Of a stretch of DNA of 5,179 bases, positions 1-5,179 are shown one piece after another. Within the stretch, counting starts at the first letter, position 1, and every line of letters starts with the position of its first letter. The stretch is from an uncultured bacterium (GTDB lineage: Bacteria > Bdellovibrionota_C > UBA2361 > SZUA-149 > CALKYB01): contig CALIEE010000007.1 of NCBI GenBank assembly GCA_938022485.1, positions 1-5,179 of the forward strand. Reading direction: 5' to 3'. The notes beneath the pieces were generated by a model. The model had not been told where the DNA came from and did no database searches. It saw nothing but the letters and a program-made list of their open reading frames with translations. The position numbers and the translations under genes were made by a program.

Positions 1-1027
1 AAAAGGATTTAATATCGGGAAATCCTGGGCTGCCTTCATATAGTACAGTTGTCCCACCAAGAGTTAGTGAACTAACTAACCAGTTCCACATCATCCAACC
101 ACAGGTGGTGTGATAAAAAACATTGTCTTTGTCGGAAATATTCAGATGAAGCTGGTGCTCCTTCATGTGTTGAATTAACGCTCCACCAGCTCGGTGAACA
201 ATACACTTTGGAGAACCAGTAGTACCGGAAGAGAAAAGTATATAAAGAGGATGATCGAAAGGAAGTTGTTGGTAAGAAATAGTAGAATCTGAGTTGCTCT
301 TTTTGATTATATCTTGAAAATTCTCGCCATTCTCAGAACTAGCTTTTAGCCAAACAGTAGAAGAGATTGAATCCAAGGATTTGTTTACTTGCTTAACCTT
401 GATTTGACAGTCAAAAACTTTGCCGTTGTAAGAGTAGTGGGGTGTAGCAAAAAGAATTTTTGGTTTGATTTGAGTGAAGCGGTCTAGAATTCCCTCAACA
501 CCAAAGTCTGGAGAGCAGGAAGACCATATGGCGCCAATACTGGCCGCGGCAAGAAAGCAAACTAAAGTTTCTTGATTGTTAGCTGCAATTGCAGCAACTC
601 GATCTCCGGGTTCAATTCCTTTCTCTTTTAGAAACTCGGCTATGGCAGCAACCTGACTTTTGAGCTGCTGTCTTGAGAGTTGATGCTTTTCATTTTCTGT
701 AAAAGAACAAACTAAAGGCTCTTGGGAGTCTTCTTTCTCAAGCAGGTTCTCAGTGTAATTCAACTCGGCTCCTTCAAACCAGCTGGAATTACGAAAAGGG
801 CAGGGTTCGCCTCGACTAAAAGCCTTTTTAAAAGGCTTTGAAAACTTGATGCCCGCAAACTTAGCGAACTCACTCCAGAACAAATCTATCTCAGTTATCG
901 AGAAATGATGTAGCTCATCCCAGTTACTGAAGTGTAAACCATGGTTTGAACCCAATTGAGTTTTAAAGGCCGTGAGAAGGGAATCTTCAACACTGGCAGG
1001 GTTCGGACTCCAGAGAATGTTAGCCAT
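1..1027 (-). CDS. Acetoacetyl-CoA synthetase (acetoacetate-CoA ligase), N-terminal part
   Basis: ATP-dependent ligase of the ANL (acyl-CoA synthetase) superfamily that activates acetoacetate to acetoacetyl-CoA in the cytoplasm, for ketone-body or polyhydroxybutyrate-derived carbon use. The first 342 codons are present and the gene runs off the left edge; the family is about 650 residues long, so roughly half is seen. Visible marks: an N-terminal MANILWSPNP like the family's usual start; SFTENEKHQLSR leading to a GDRVAAIAANN segment near 141-151; AIWSSCSPDFG at 166-176, typical of this subfamily; the AMP-binding loop YILFSSGTTGSPKCIVH at 262-278; and TTCGWMMWNWLVSS at 307-320, which separates it from acetyl-CoA synthetase. 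The ATG at 1027-1025 has no clear Shine-Dalgarno. A TTG five codons upstream is the only other in-frame option before a TAA. It is divergent from glpD. Family assignment is firm; substrate is inferred from the subfamily motifs. Confidence 0.93.
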   Translation of the reverse strand, partial: MANILWSPNPASVEDSLLTAFKTQLGSNHGLHFSNWDELHHFSITEIDLFWSEFAKFAGIKFSKPFKKAFSRGEPCPFRNSSWFEGAELNYTENLLEKEDSQEPLVCSFTENEKHQLSRQQLKSQVAAIAEFLKEKGIEPGDRVAAIAANNQETLVCFLAAASIGAIWSSCSPDFGVEGILDRFTQIKPKILFATPHYSYNGKVFDCQIKVKQVNKSLDSISSTVWLKASSENGENFQDIIKKSNSDSTISYQQLPFDHPLYILFSSGTTGSPKCIVHRAGGALIQHMKEHQLHLNISDKDNVFYHTTCGWMMWNWLVSSLTLGGTTVLYEGSPGFPDIKSF

Positions 1028-1107
1028 AGTAGCAAGTTTCAATTAAGCTTTAAGAAGTTAAAGAGTAGCACACCGAGGAGCTTCAGCCCTCAAAAATTGT
1101 TGATAGT
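1028..1107. promoter_or_regulatory. Divergent spacer between the acetoacetyl-CoA synthetase gene and glpD
   Basis: These 80 bases separate two divergent start codons, so both promoters should lie here or reach into the 5' ends of the genes; that is inference from layout. I see no good -35/-10 pair on either strand. The only purine-rich Shine-Dalgarno-like run on the plus strand is GAGGAG at 1075-1080, about 27 bases before the glpD ATG. It can fold against GCCCTC (1086-1091) in a small bulged hairpin. An AT-rich stretch at 1038-1062 could hold promoter or regulator contacts. Confidence 0.35.
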
Positions 1108-2724
1108 ATGACTGATATTCTTAAAGACAGCTTTGCTGCCACCAACTTTGCAAGAGATCTAGGGAAGGTGAAAGAAGCAACTAGTGGTTGTTATGATCTT
1201 GTGATTATTGGCGGAGGAATACATGGGGCTTGGTTAGCCAGAGATGCTATTCTACGAGGTTGTCGAGTGCTCCTTCTAGAGGCTCGAGATTACGGAGAGG
1301 GAACTAGTTCCAGATCCTCCAAGATGATTCACGGGGGAGTCCGTTATTTGGAGAGTGGGGATGTTAAGCTTGTCTTTGAATCACTTGCTGAGCGTGCTCG
1401 GCTTCTTGATATAGCTTCCCATCTCTCACGTGAGCAGCGGTTTTTTTACCCAGCTATTGGTGGCAGCACTAGGCCCGGCTGGCAAAATAGAATAGGTCTG
1501 ACTGCTTACGACGCACTGGCCAAGATTTCCTCGTTTAGAGATGGAACAAGAGCTTTGCCTGGTTGCCGGGGAGTCTCTAAGTCTGAGACCGGCTATCAAA
1601 GACTCGAGAATATGGGCTTAAGTTTTGATAGTTTGCTTGAGTATTCTGATGGCCAAATGAATGACGTCCGAATAGTGGTTGAGGCGATTTTAGATGCTAG
1701 TGAGTTAGGAGCAACTTGCCTGAATCATGCCCCCGTAAAAGCTATTTCTCGAAAGGGAAAAAATTTTCAGGTCGAGTGGGAAAGGGCTGGAGAGTTATAT
1801 AGCACTGAAACTGAGTTCATTATCAATTGCACAGGTCCTTGGTCTACTGGGATCGAGAAAATGCTTGGTCGGGAGCAAGGAACCTTTCCTAAACTAGTTT
1901 TAAGTCGAGGCACTCACCTGTTATTTGATGTGCCTTGGGAAGGGCCTGGCCTAATTTTACCTACGGGAGAAAAGGGAAGGTACTACTTTGTTTGGCCTCA
2001 CTTTCACCCTGGCTCAAACGCAACCTTAGTTGGGACTACCGACCAAATAACGAAGGAAGTGCCGGATGACCCACAGGCCAACCAGGTGGAAATTGATCAA
2101 TTGGTTGGATATCTTAAACGGGACTTACCAAACTCGGGTTTGGCTAGTGCAGAGTTTTATCAAAGCTTCTGTGGTTTGAGAGCTTTGGCTCAAACCAACT
2201 CTGGCTCAGGTTCGGTGTCATCAATTTCCCGCTCTGAGATTTGGTTGGAGGGAGAAGGTTGGCTTAGTCTTGCTGGAGGAAAGTATACCAGTGCTCGACA
2301 TACCGCTGAGTCTGGCATTAGCAAATACTTCGAAAAGCAGAAAAAGGCTGATGTTTCTAAAGAAACCATAGAGGAAGTTAGGAGTAGAAAACTGCCCGGA
2401 TCTCAGGGACAAGTAGACGAAGCTAAGTTAAAGAAGGAGCTAGACAAAACACTATCCGGCGCCTCTGAAGAGCGAAAAAACGTTATTTTGGACAGTTTAA
2501 TAGCTCGTTTTGGATCAAAAGCAGAAGAGGTAATAGCCTATAATTCTTCAGAAAATGTTGATTCCATGGCTGATGGACTACTTTTTTGCGAAGTAAAGTA
2601 TACAATCGAGAGAGAACAACCCATAACGGTAGTAGATATCCTGCGACGTCGCTTAGGGCTATCTCACCTGGCTGGTTTTTCCAGTAAAGCGGAAGAGCTA
2701 GTGAGGGAAATTGCCGGGCGATAG
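1108..2724 (+). CDS. glpD: FAD-dependent glycerol-3-phosphate dehydrogenase (GlpD type)
   Basis: Oxidises sn-glycerol 3-phosphate to dihydroxyacetone phosphate with FAD and passes electrons to quinone at the cytoplasmic membrane. As read, 538 residues against about 501 in E. coli. Features: FAD-binding Rossmann motif VIIGGGIHG at 32-40, with the ribose-binding acid E58 ending the second strand; the family block GTSSRSSKMIHGGVRYLE at 65-82; LEYSDGQMNDVR at 177-188; NCTGPW at 240-245; LVGTTDQ at 307-313; FCGLRAL at 354-360 (YSGVRPL in E. coli); and LAGGKYTSARHTAE at 388-401. The last 130 residues form the helical C-terminal cap domain. The first 28 residues precede the Rossmann strand and are longer than in E. 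coli. The ATG lacks a Shine-Dalgarno, and a GTG at 1168 would give 518 residues, so the start is uncertain. It stands alone, with no glpF, glpK or glpR in the window. Confidence 0.95.
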   Translation: MTDILKDSFAATNFARDLGKVKEATSGCYDLVIIGGGIHGAWLARDAILRGCRVLLLEARDYGEGTSSRSSKMIHGGVRYLESGDVKLVFESLAERARLLDIASHLSREQRFFYPAIGGSTRPGWQNRIGLTAYDALAKISSFRDGTRALPGCRGVSKSETGYQRLENMGLSFDSLLEYSDGQMNDVRIVVEAILDASELGATCLNHAPVKAISRKGKNFQVEWERAGELYSTETEFIINCTGPWSTGIEKMLGREQGTFPKLVLSRGTHLLFDVPWEGPGLILPTGEKGRYYFVWPHFHPGSNATLVGTTDQITKEVPDDPQANQVEIDQLVGYLKRDLPNSGLASAEFYQSFCGLRALAQTNSGSGSVSSISRSEIWLEGEGWLSLAGGKYTSARHTAESGISKYFEKQKKADVSKETIEEVRSRKLPGSQGQVDEAKLKKELDKTLSGASEERKNVILDSLIARFGSKAEEVIAYNSSENVDSMADGLLFCEVKYTIEREQPITVVDILRRRLGLSHLAGFSSKAEELVREIAGR

Positions 2725-2775
2725 TCGTGGTTATCTTTCAGAGGTTTATTATTCTTTCAGTCTCGCCTTACTTGG

Positions 2776-2804
2776 TTGGTTCGAGCATGACTTACACTTA
2801 CATA
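2776..2804 (+). promoter_or_regulatory. Weak candidate promoter for the lysine-rich protein gene
   Basis: TTGGTT at 2776-2781 and TACATA at 2799-2804 are 17 bases apart. Each matches only about half of the sigma-70 consensus. They sit about 100 bases before the ATG at 2904. A promoter is expected in this spacer because glpD ends 179 bases upstream of that ATG, but this particular pair is a guess. Confidence 0.18.
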
Positions 2805-2828
2805 CGGTTTTAAGCTTAATGAAATCAG

Positions 2829-2863
2829 GAAGAATCTAGTTATTCTTCGCTTGTTAATTTTTT
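2829..2863 (+). terminator. Possible weak terminator after glpD
   Basis: GAAGAAT (2829-2835) and ATTCTTC (2842-2848) form a perfect 7-bp stem with a 6-base loop. A run of six T follows at 2858-2863, after a 9-base gap. The AT-rich stem and the gap make it a poor intrinsic terminator, so read-through into the next gene is possible. Confidence 0.3.
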
Positions 2864-2903
2864 GGAAAAGTTTGGTCGCTTTTCCCAATTGAGTTTAAAG
2901 ACA

Positions 2904-3446
2904 ATGAAACTTAAAGCTGTAACCCGTTTAGCATCATTAAATCTACTATTCACAGTAGTCTTAATCCCCCTTTTCACTGACTTGGCAGAGGCTCAGAGTC
3001 AATCGAACGCCTACGAAGATGAGCGAATTGCTTTTCTTGTGGAACAGGATAAATATCAGGAAGACCTGAAAAAATGGGAGTTTAAAGTCCAGCAGAAAAA
3101 ACTTAAAGCTCAGCAGAAAGCTAGAAAAGCTGCGATGAAGAAAGCTGAGAAAAGGCGTAAAGCTGAACTAAAAGAAATTAAGCGACAGGAGCGTGAGGCT
3201 GAAAAAGCCAGAAAGGCTGAAGAAAGAAAGCAAGCCAAACTTGCTAAGGCGGAAGCTAAGAAAAGAAAGAGTGCAACTTCTAGTGAAAAGAGTTCCCGTC
3301 CTGCAAAGAAAGTTGCAGAAAAGAAACAGTCTGAAACGAGTAAGACTTCAAGAGCAAAGGAAGGCTCTAAAGAGGTTAGTTCCAGGACTACTGAAAAGAC
3401 CCAGAAGCGAAGCTTTATTCAGCGACTTAGAGAAAGCCTCTTCTAG
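2904..3446 (+). CDS. Exported lysine-rich, charged-helix protein of unknown function
   Basis: I do not recognise this protein. From the ATG at 2904 it is 180 residues long and begins with a clear Sec signal: basic MKLKAVTR, a hydrophobic stretch at about 11-24, and a likely cleavage site AEA|QS after residue 30. The mature part has three zones. Residues 36-121 are almost uninterrupted predicted helix rich in Lys, Arg, Glu, Ala and Gln; residues 61-120 hold 26 Lys/Arg against 9 Glu. Residues 122-168 are a Ser/Thr/Lys-rich, probably disordered linker. The end RSFIQRLRESLF looks like a short amphipathic helix. There is no cysteine in the whole reading. A TTG at 2862 would add 14 residues before the signal and is less likely. 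The basic character suggests contact with anionic polymers or membrane, which is inference. It resembles the charged-helix region of TolA only in composition. It lies between glpD and metF, with spacers on both sides. Confidence 0.75.
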   Translation: MKLKAVTRLASLNLLFTVVLIPLFTDLAEAQSQSNAYEDERIAFLVEQDKYQEDLKKWEFKVQQKKLKAQQKARKAAMKKAEKRRKAELKEIKRQEREAEKARKAEERKQAKLAKAEAKKRKSATSSEKSSRPAKKVAEKKQSETSKTSRAKEGSKEVSSRTTEKTQKRSFIQRLRESLF

Positions 3447-3458
3447 GCGGCTTTCTCT
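3429..3458 (+). terminator. Terminator hairpin overlapping the end of the lysine-rich protein gene
   Basis: AGAGAAAGCC (3429-3438) pairs perfectly with GGCTTTCTCT (3449-3458) across a 10-base loop that contains the TAG stop (3444-3446). A pyrimidine-rich stretch with several T follows (to about 3477) but no long T-run. GCCT (3436-3439) can instead pair with AGGC (3445-3448) in a tighter hairpin. Position and stem strength favour a terminator. Confidence 0.5.
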
Positions 3459-3480
3459 TCAGTAGTTCCTTTATTCTCGC

Positions 3481-3509
3481 CGCCCTAGCTGACATGTTCG
3501 GCTAGGGTG
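3481..3509. repeat. Strong hairpin in the spacer before metF
   Basis: CGCCCTAGCTGA (3481-3492) folds onto TCGGCTAGGGTG (3498-3509) around the loop CATGT, giving 12 pairs of which two are G-T wobbles. No T-run follows on either strand, so it is not a standard intrinsic terminator. It could be a second half of the termination region, a structured leader element, or a dispersed repeat. CCTAGC at 3484-3489 could also pair with GCTAGG at 3601-3606. Confidence 0.5.
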
Positions 3510-3524
3510 ACCAAAAAACTCTTA

Positions 3525-3541
3525 ATTTACAAACAGTAAAT
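3525..3541. promoter_or_regulatory. Operator-like inverted repeat upstream of metF
   Basis: ATTTAC (3525-3530) and GTAAAT (3536-3541) are perfect inverted half-sites separated by AAACA. The left half overlaps TTTACA (3526-3531), a five-of-six match to a -35 box, but no -10 lies at the right distance. It does not match the E. coli MetJ box or MetR site. A dimeric regulator site is possible; a chance AT-rich repeat is also possible. Confidence 0.25.
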
Positions 3542-3555
3542 ACCTCTTTTTGGGC

Positions 3556-3611
3556 AAAAGCCTTCTGGCTTTGCTCTACCTGTGTTATCAAGTGCCTCAG
3601 GCTAGGCTTTT
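3556..3611 (+). promoter_or_regulatory. Two hairpins with alternative pairing just upstream of metF
   Basis: AAAGCC (3557-3562) pairs with GGCTTT (3567-3572) around TTCT. A second hairpin forms from GCCT (3594-3597) and AGGC (3604-3607), with weaker outer pairs reaching TTTT at 3608-3611. AAAAGCC (3556-3562) could instead pair over a longer distance with GGCTTTT (3605-3611). Such exclusive foldings are what an attenuator or translational switch would need, but no known riboswitch consensus is recognisable. Confidence 0.25.
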
Positions 3612-3625
3612 AGAATGTATAGAAT
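3611..3625 (+). promoter_or_regulatory. Candidate -10 boxes for metF
   Basis: TAGAAT occurs twice, at 3611-3616 and 3620-3625, each matching five of six positions of TATAAT. No recognisable -35 element lies 16-18 bases upstream of either. If one is used, the transcript would start about 20-35 bases before the TTG of metF and would exclude the hairpins upstream. Confidence 0.22.
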
Positions 3626-3653
3626 TCAGGGGCGTCTTGTGGCGCATTATTAG
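3615..3653 (+). CDS. Possible 12-codon leader peptide directly abutting metF
   Basis: An ATG at 3615 opens the frame MYRIQGRLVAHY, ending in TAG at 3651-3653. It is in the same frame as metF, and its stop codon touches the TTG start of metF. AGG at 3604-3606 lies 8 bases before this ATG and is a better ribosome site than anything close to the TTG. It may be a translated leader that hands ribosomes to metF by stop-and-restart. It may equally be the original N-terminus of MetF broken by a nonsense change, or chance. Confidence 0.3.
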   Translation: MYRIQGRLVAHY

Positions 3654-4553
3654 TTGAGTTTTCCAGAGATAATTAGTTCGGGCGAAAGAATACTTTCTTT
3701 TGAGTTCTTCCCTCCTAAAAAACGTGAAGGGTTGGAGAAGACACGCAAGTTGATTAGTGATCTAGCGAGGTTTAGTCCGCAGTTCATGACCTGCACCTAT
3801 GGAGCAGGTGGAGGAACTCGTGATACTACTGTCGAAATAGTCGACTTTATCCGCAATGAACTTCAAGTTCCTGCTGTTTCCCATCTCACTTGTGTTGGGC
3901 ATACAATTGAAGAGCTGGAGTTAATACTTGGCAAGCTGCAAGCCACGGGAGTTAAAAACATACTCGCTTTAAGAGGTGATCCGCCTAAGGGCGCAACTAA
4001 GTTTGTACCTGTCGAGGGTGGACTATCAAGCGCGAGAGAGTTAGTTGATTTCATAAATGAGAATTATAATTTTAGTGTCGCTGTTGCTGGTTATCCAGAA
4101 GCGCATCCGGAAGCAACTTCTCCACAAGCTGATTTAGACTACCTTAAAACTAAAGTAGATGCCGGTGCTGATATTATTATTACCCAGCTGTTTTTTGAAG
4201 CTGATGTGTACTTTGCTTTTCAAGATAAGTGTCGGAAAGCGGGGATTGATGTGCCAATCTTGCCAGGGATTATGCCGATTTCTAGTATTAAGCAGGTTAG
4301 AAAGTTTACTGGCATGTGTGGAGCTAGCATCCCAGAAGGATTGCAGAAGAGTTTAGCGGGCTTGGAAAAATCGGGTGATGAAGTAGTTGATTTTGGGACA
4401 GATTACGCGACCGAATTAGTTCAGAATCTTTTGGACGGTGGAGCCCCTGGAGTTCATCTTTATACCCTGAATAAATATAATCAGGTGGGCCAGATTGCAG
4501 AGTCAGTGGGTTTTCCTTTGAATGTTGAAGCTAGTAGGAAAATTTGTTGCTAA
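3654..4553 (+). CDS. metF: 5,10-methylenetetrahydrofolate reductase
   Basis: Cytoplasmic FAD enzyme reducing 5,10-methylene-tetrahydrofolate to 5-methyl-tetrahydrofolate, the methyl donor for methionine synthesis. The frame gives 299 residues, the usual length for the bacterial form (E. coli 296). The TIM-barrel family motifs are in order: SFEFFPPKK at 15-23 with catalytic E17; TYGAGGGTRD at 48-57; HLTCVGH at 77-83; ALRGDPPKG at 105-113 with D109; YPEAHPEA at 147-154; TQLFFEAD at 177-184 with Q178; PGIMPIS; and HLYTLNK near the end. The Glu, Asp and Gln match E28, D120 and Q183 of E. coli, so it looks active. The start is TTG at 3654, right after an in-frame TAG; no ATG or GTG follows before the first motif, so TTG is the only workable start in this frame. 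It lacks a near Shine-Dalgarno. It converges with the isomerase gene. Confidence 0.95.
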   Translation: MSFPEIISSGERILSFEFFPPKKREGLEKTRKLISDLARFSPQFMTCTYGAGGGTRDTTVEIVDFIRNELQVPAVSHLTCVGHTIEELELILGKLQATGVKNILALRGDPPKGATKFVPVEGGLSSARELVDFINENYNFSVAVAGYPEAHPEATSPQADLDYLKTKVDAGADIIITQLFFEADVYFAFQDKCRKAGIDVPILPGIMPISSIKQVRKFTGMCGASIPEGLQKSLAGLEKSGDEVVDFGTDYATELVQNLLDGGAPGVHLYTLNKYNQVGQIAESVGFPLNVEASRKICC

Positions 4554-4573
4554 ACTAGAGAGCAGCAGTATTC

Positions 4574-5179
4574 TTATCGCTGTACCTTGTATTGGGTTTT
4601 AGAAGGTTTTGCCTGAGCTAGCTTTTTCAGACCTCGCTCGTTTTGAGCCAAGTGTTCCAGAATCCAATATACCGTTTCAGATTGAGGCTTGATGCCGATT
4701 TCTATCGCAAGTTCTTCAGCTGTGAAACTATCTAATTCCCTGTTCTTCAATTGCTTTTGAATTGCCTCTTGAACTTCGAGAACCTTATTCGCCGCTTTTT
4801 TCCCAGCTTCTACACCAGGTTGGTTGTAGGCGTTAATATCGACCAGTTCAGCGTATATTCCGACAGCTCGTTCGTAGAGTGCCAGTAGAGCTCCTAAGCT
4901 CTTTTCGTTTAATTTATTCAAGGTAATTAAATAACTTTGGCGATTACTGTCCGAAAGAGCTTGAGAGGTTCCAAGTAAAAATCCCTGAAGATAATCACCG
5001 GAAGTTACGCCAGGGGTTATTTCTAGTGAAGGATTTTTAATATCTTGTTTGTCTTGTAGTACCTGAATGAAATTTGCGACAAAATCGTTTTTACCATCTC
5101 TTAATTGTTGAATATAAGCGTGTTGGTCGGTGGAGCCCTTATTTCCAAAAACAGAAATTCCTTGAAAAACTTCCTTACC
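4574..5179 (-). CDS. pgi: Glucose-6-phosphate isomerase, C-terminal part
   Basis: Interconverts glucose 6-phosphate and fructose 6-phosphate in glycolysis and gluconeogenesis, in the cytoplasm. The last 201 codons are present and the reading frame is open to the right edge; the whole enzyme should be about 500-550 residues. Visible marks, numbered within the fragment: GNKGSTDQHAYIQQLRDG at 12-29, with the ring-opening His at 20, and the family signature NAYNQPGVEAGKK at 116-128, with the C-terminal active-site Lys at 127. The catalytic Glu lies beyond the edge. Residues about 150-201 form an extra helical domain (TAEELAIEIGI, then ETVYWILEHLAQN) resembling a small winged-helix fold, which I recall from the cyanobacterial/Chlorobi-type enzymes rather than the E. 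coli type. A TTG at 4921 is an internal leucine codon, not the start. Its stop is 20 bases from that of metF. Confidence 0.94.
   Translation of the reverse strand, partial: GKEVFQGISVFGNKGSTDQHAYIQQLRDGKNDFVANFIQVLQDKQDIKNPSLEITPGVTSGDYLQGFLLGTSQALSDSNRQSYLITLNKLNEKSLGALLALYERAVGIYAELVDINAYNQPGVEAGKKAANKVLEVQEAIQKQLKNRELDSFTAEELAIEIGIKPQSETVYWILEHLAQNERGLKKLAQAKPSKTQYKVQR

Noticed and set aside
2221..2412. 63-codon minus-strand frame inside glpD
   Set aside because: It lies opposite strongly conserved GlpD sequence, has no family features, and is a by-product of that coding sequence.
2810..2819. Palindrome TTAAGCTTAA between glpD and the lysine-rich gene
   Set aside because: Ten AT-rich bases of perfect symmetry occur easily by chance, and no second copy or promoter relation supports a role.
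2862..2903. TTG at 2862 as start of the lysine-rich protein
   Set aside because: It sits in a T-run without a ribosome site and adds 14 residues ahead of a normal signal peptide that begins neatly at the ATG at 2904.
2904..3446. Identification of the lysine-rich protein as TolA
   Set aside because: The similarity is only in Lys/Ala/Glu composition. It has a cleavable signal rather than a membrane anchor, no TolA C-terminal domain, and no tol/pal neighbours.
3193..3465. Open frame of 90 codons overlapping the lysine-rich gene in another frame
   Set aside because: It arises because the A/G-rich low-complexity sequence has few stops. The signal peptide and gene structure belong to the other frame.
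3447..3653. SAM or SAH riboswitch before metF
   Set aside because: The context is suggestive, but I could not find the conserved core sequence of the SAM or SAH riboswitch classes I know.
3863..4054. 63-codon minus-strand frame inside metF
   Set aside because: It is opposite conserved MetF motifs, and its translation shows no domain or signal.
4159..4356. 65-codon frame inside metF on the same strand
   Set aside because: It is out of frame with clear MetF motifs and has no independent support.
4919..4921. TTG at 4921 as start of a 115-residue minus-strand gene
   Set aside because: The frame is open upstream to the window edge and encodes conserved isomerase sequence, including GSTDQHAY, so this codon is internal.

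Overview
The window carries ordinary central-metabolism genes of a bacterium of moderate, fairly AT-leaning base composition. It holds five protein genes plus one possible leader peptide. Order and strand: acetoacetyl-CoA synthetase (minus, cut by the left edge), aerobic-type glycerol-3-phosphate dehydrogenase GlpD (plus), an exported lysine-rich protein of unknown function (plus), methylenetetrahydrofolate reductase MetF (plus), and glucose-6-phosphate isomerase (minus, cut by the right edge). I see no mobile element, CRISPR array, tRNA or rRNA.

Organism: the cleavable Sec-type signal, the membrane-associated type of glycerol-3-phosphate dehydrogenase and acetoacetyl-CoA synthetase suggest a heterotrophic, respiring, probably Gram-negative bacterium. 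The isomerase is of the bacterial form with an extra C-terminal domain that I associate with cyanobacteria, Chlorobi and some delta-type proteobacteria. A proteobacterium of the delta/Bdellovibrio/SAR324 sort would fit, but the window does not settle it. Shine-Dalgarno sequences are weak or absent before most starts, and metF appears to start at TTG.

Layout: bases 1-1027 are the acs-type gene on the minus strand. Bases 1028-1107 are a divergent spacer. glpD follows, then a 179-base spacer (2725-2903) with a weak terminator-like hairpin. The lysine-rich gene (2904-3446) ends inside a terminator hairpin. The 168 bases from 3447 to 3614 hold several inverted repeats. They are followed by a 12-codon open frame whose TAG directly abuts the TTG start of metF. 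metF and the isomerase gene converge with only 20 bases between their stop codons.

The genes do not form one pathway. They feed acetoacetate into acetyl-CoA metabolism, pass glycerol electrons to the respiratory chain, make methyl-folate for methionine, and interconvert hexose phosphates. The parts most worth a second look are the metF leader (in-frame mini-ORF plus alternative hairpins) and the exported charged-helix protein. I found no convincing evidence of a new multi-gene system.
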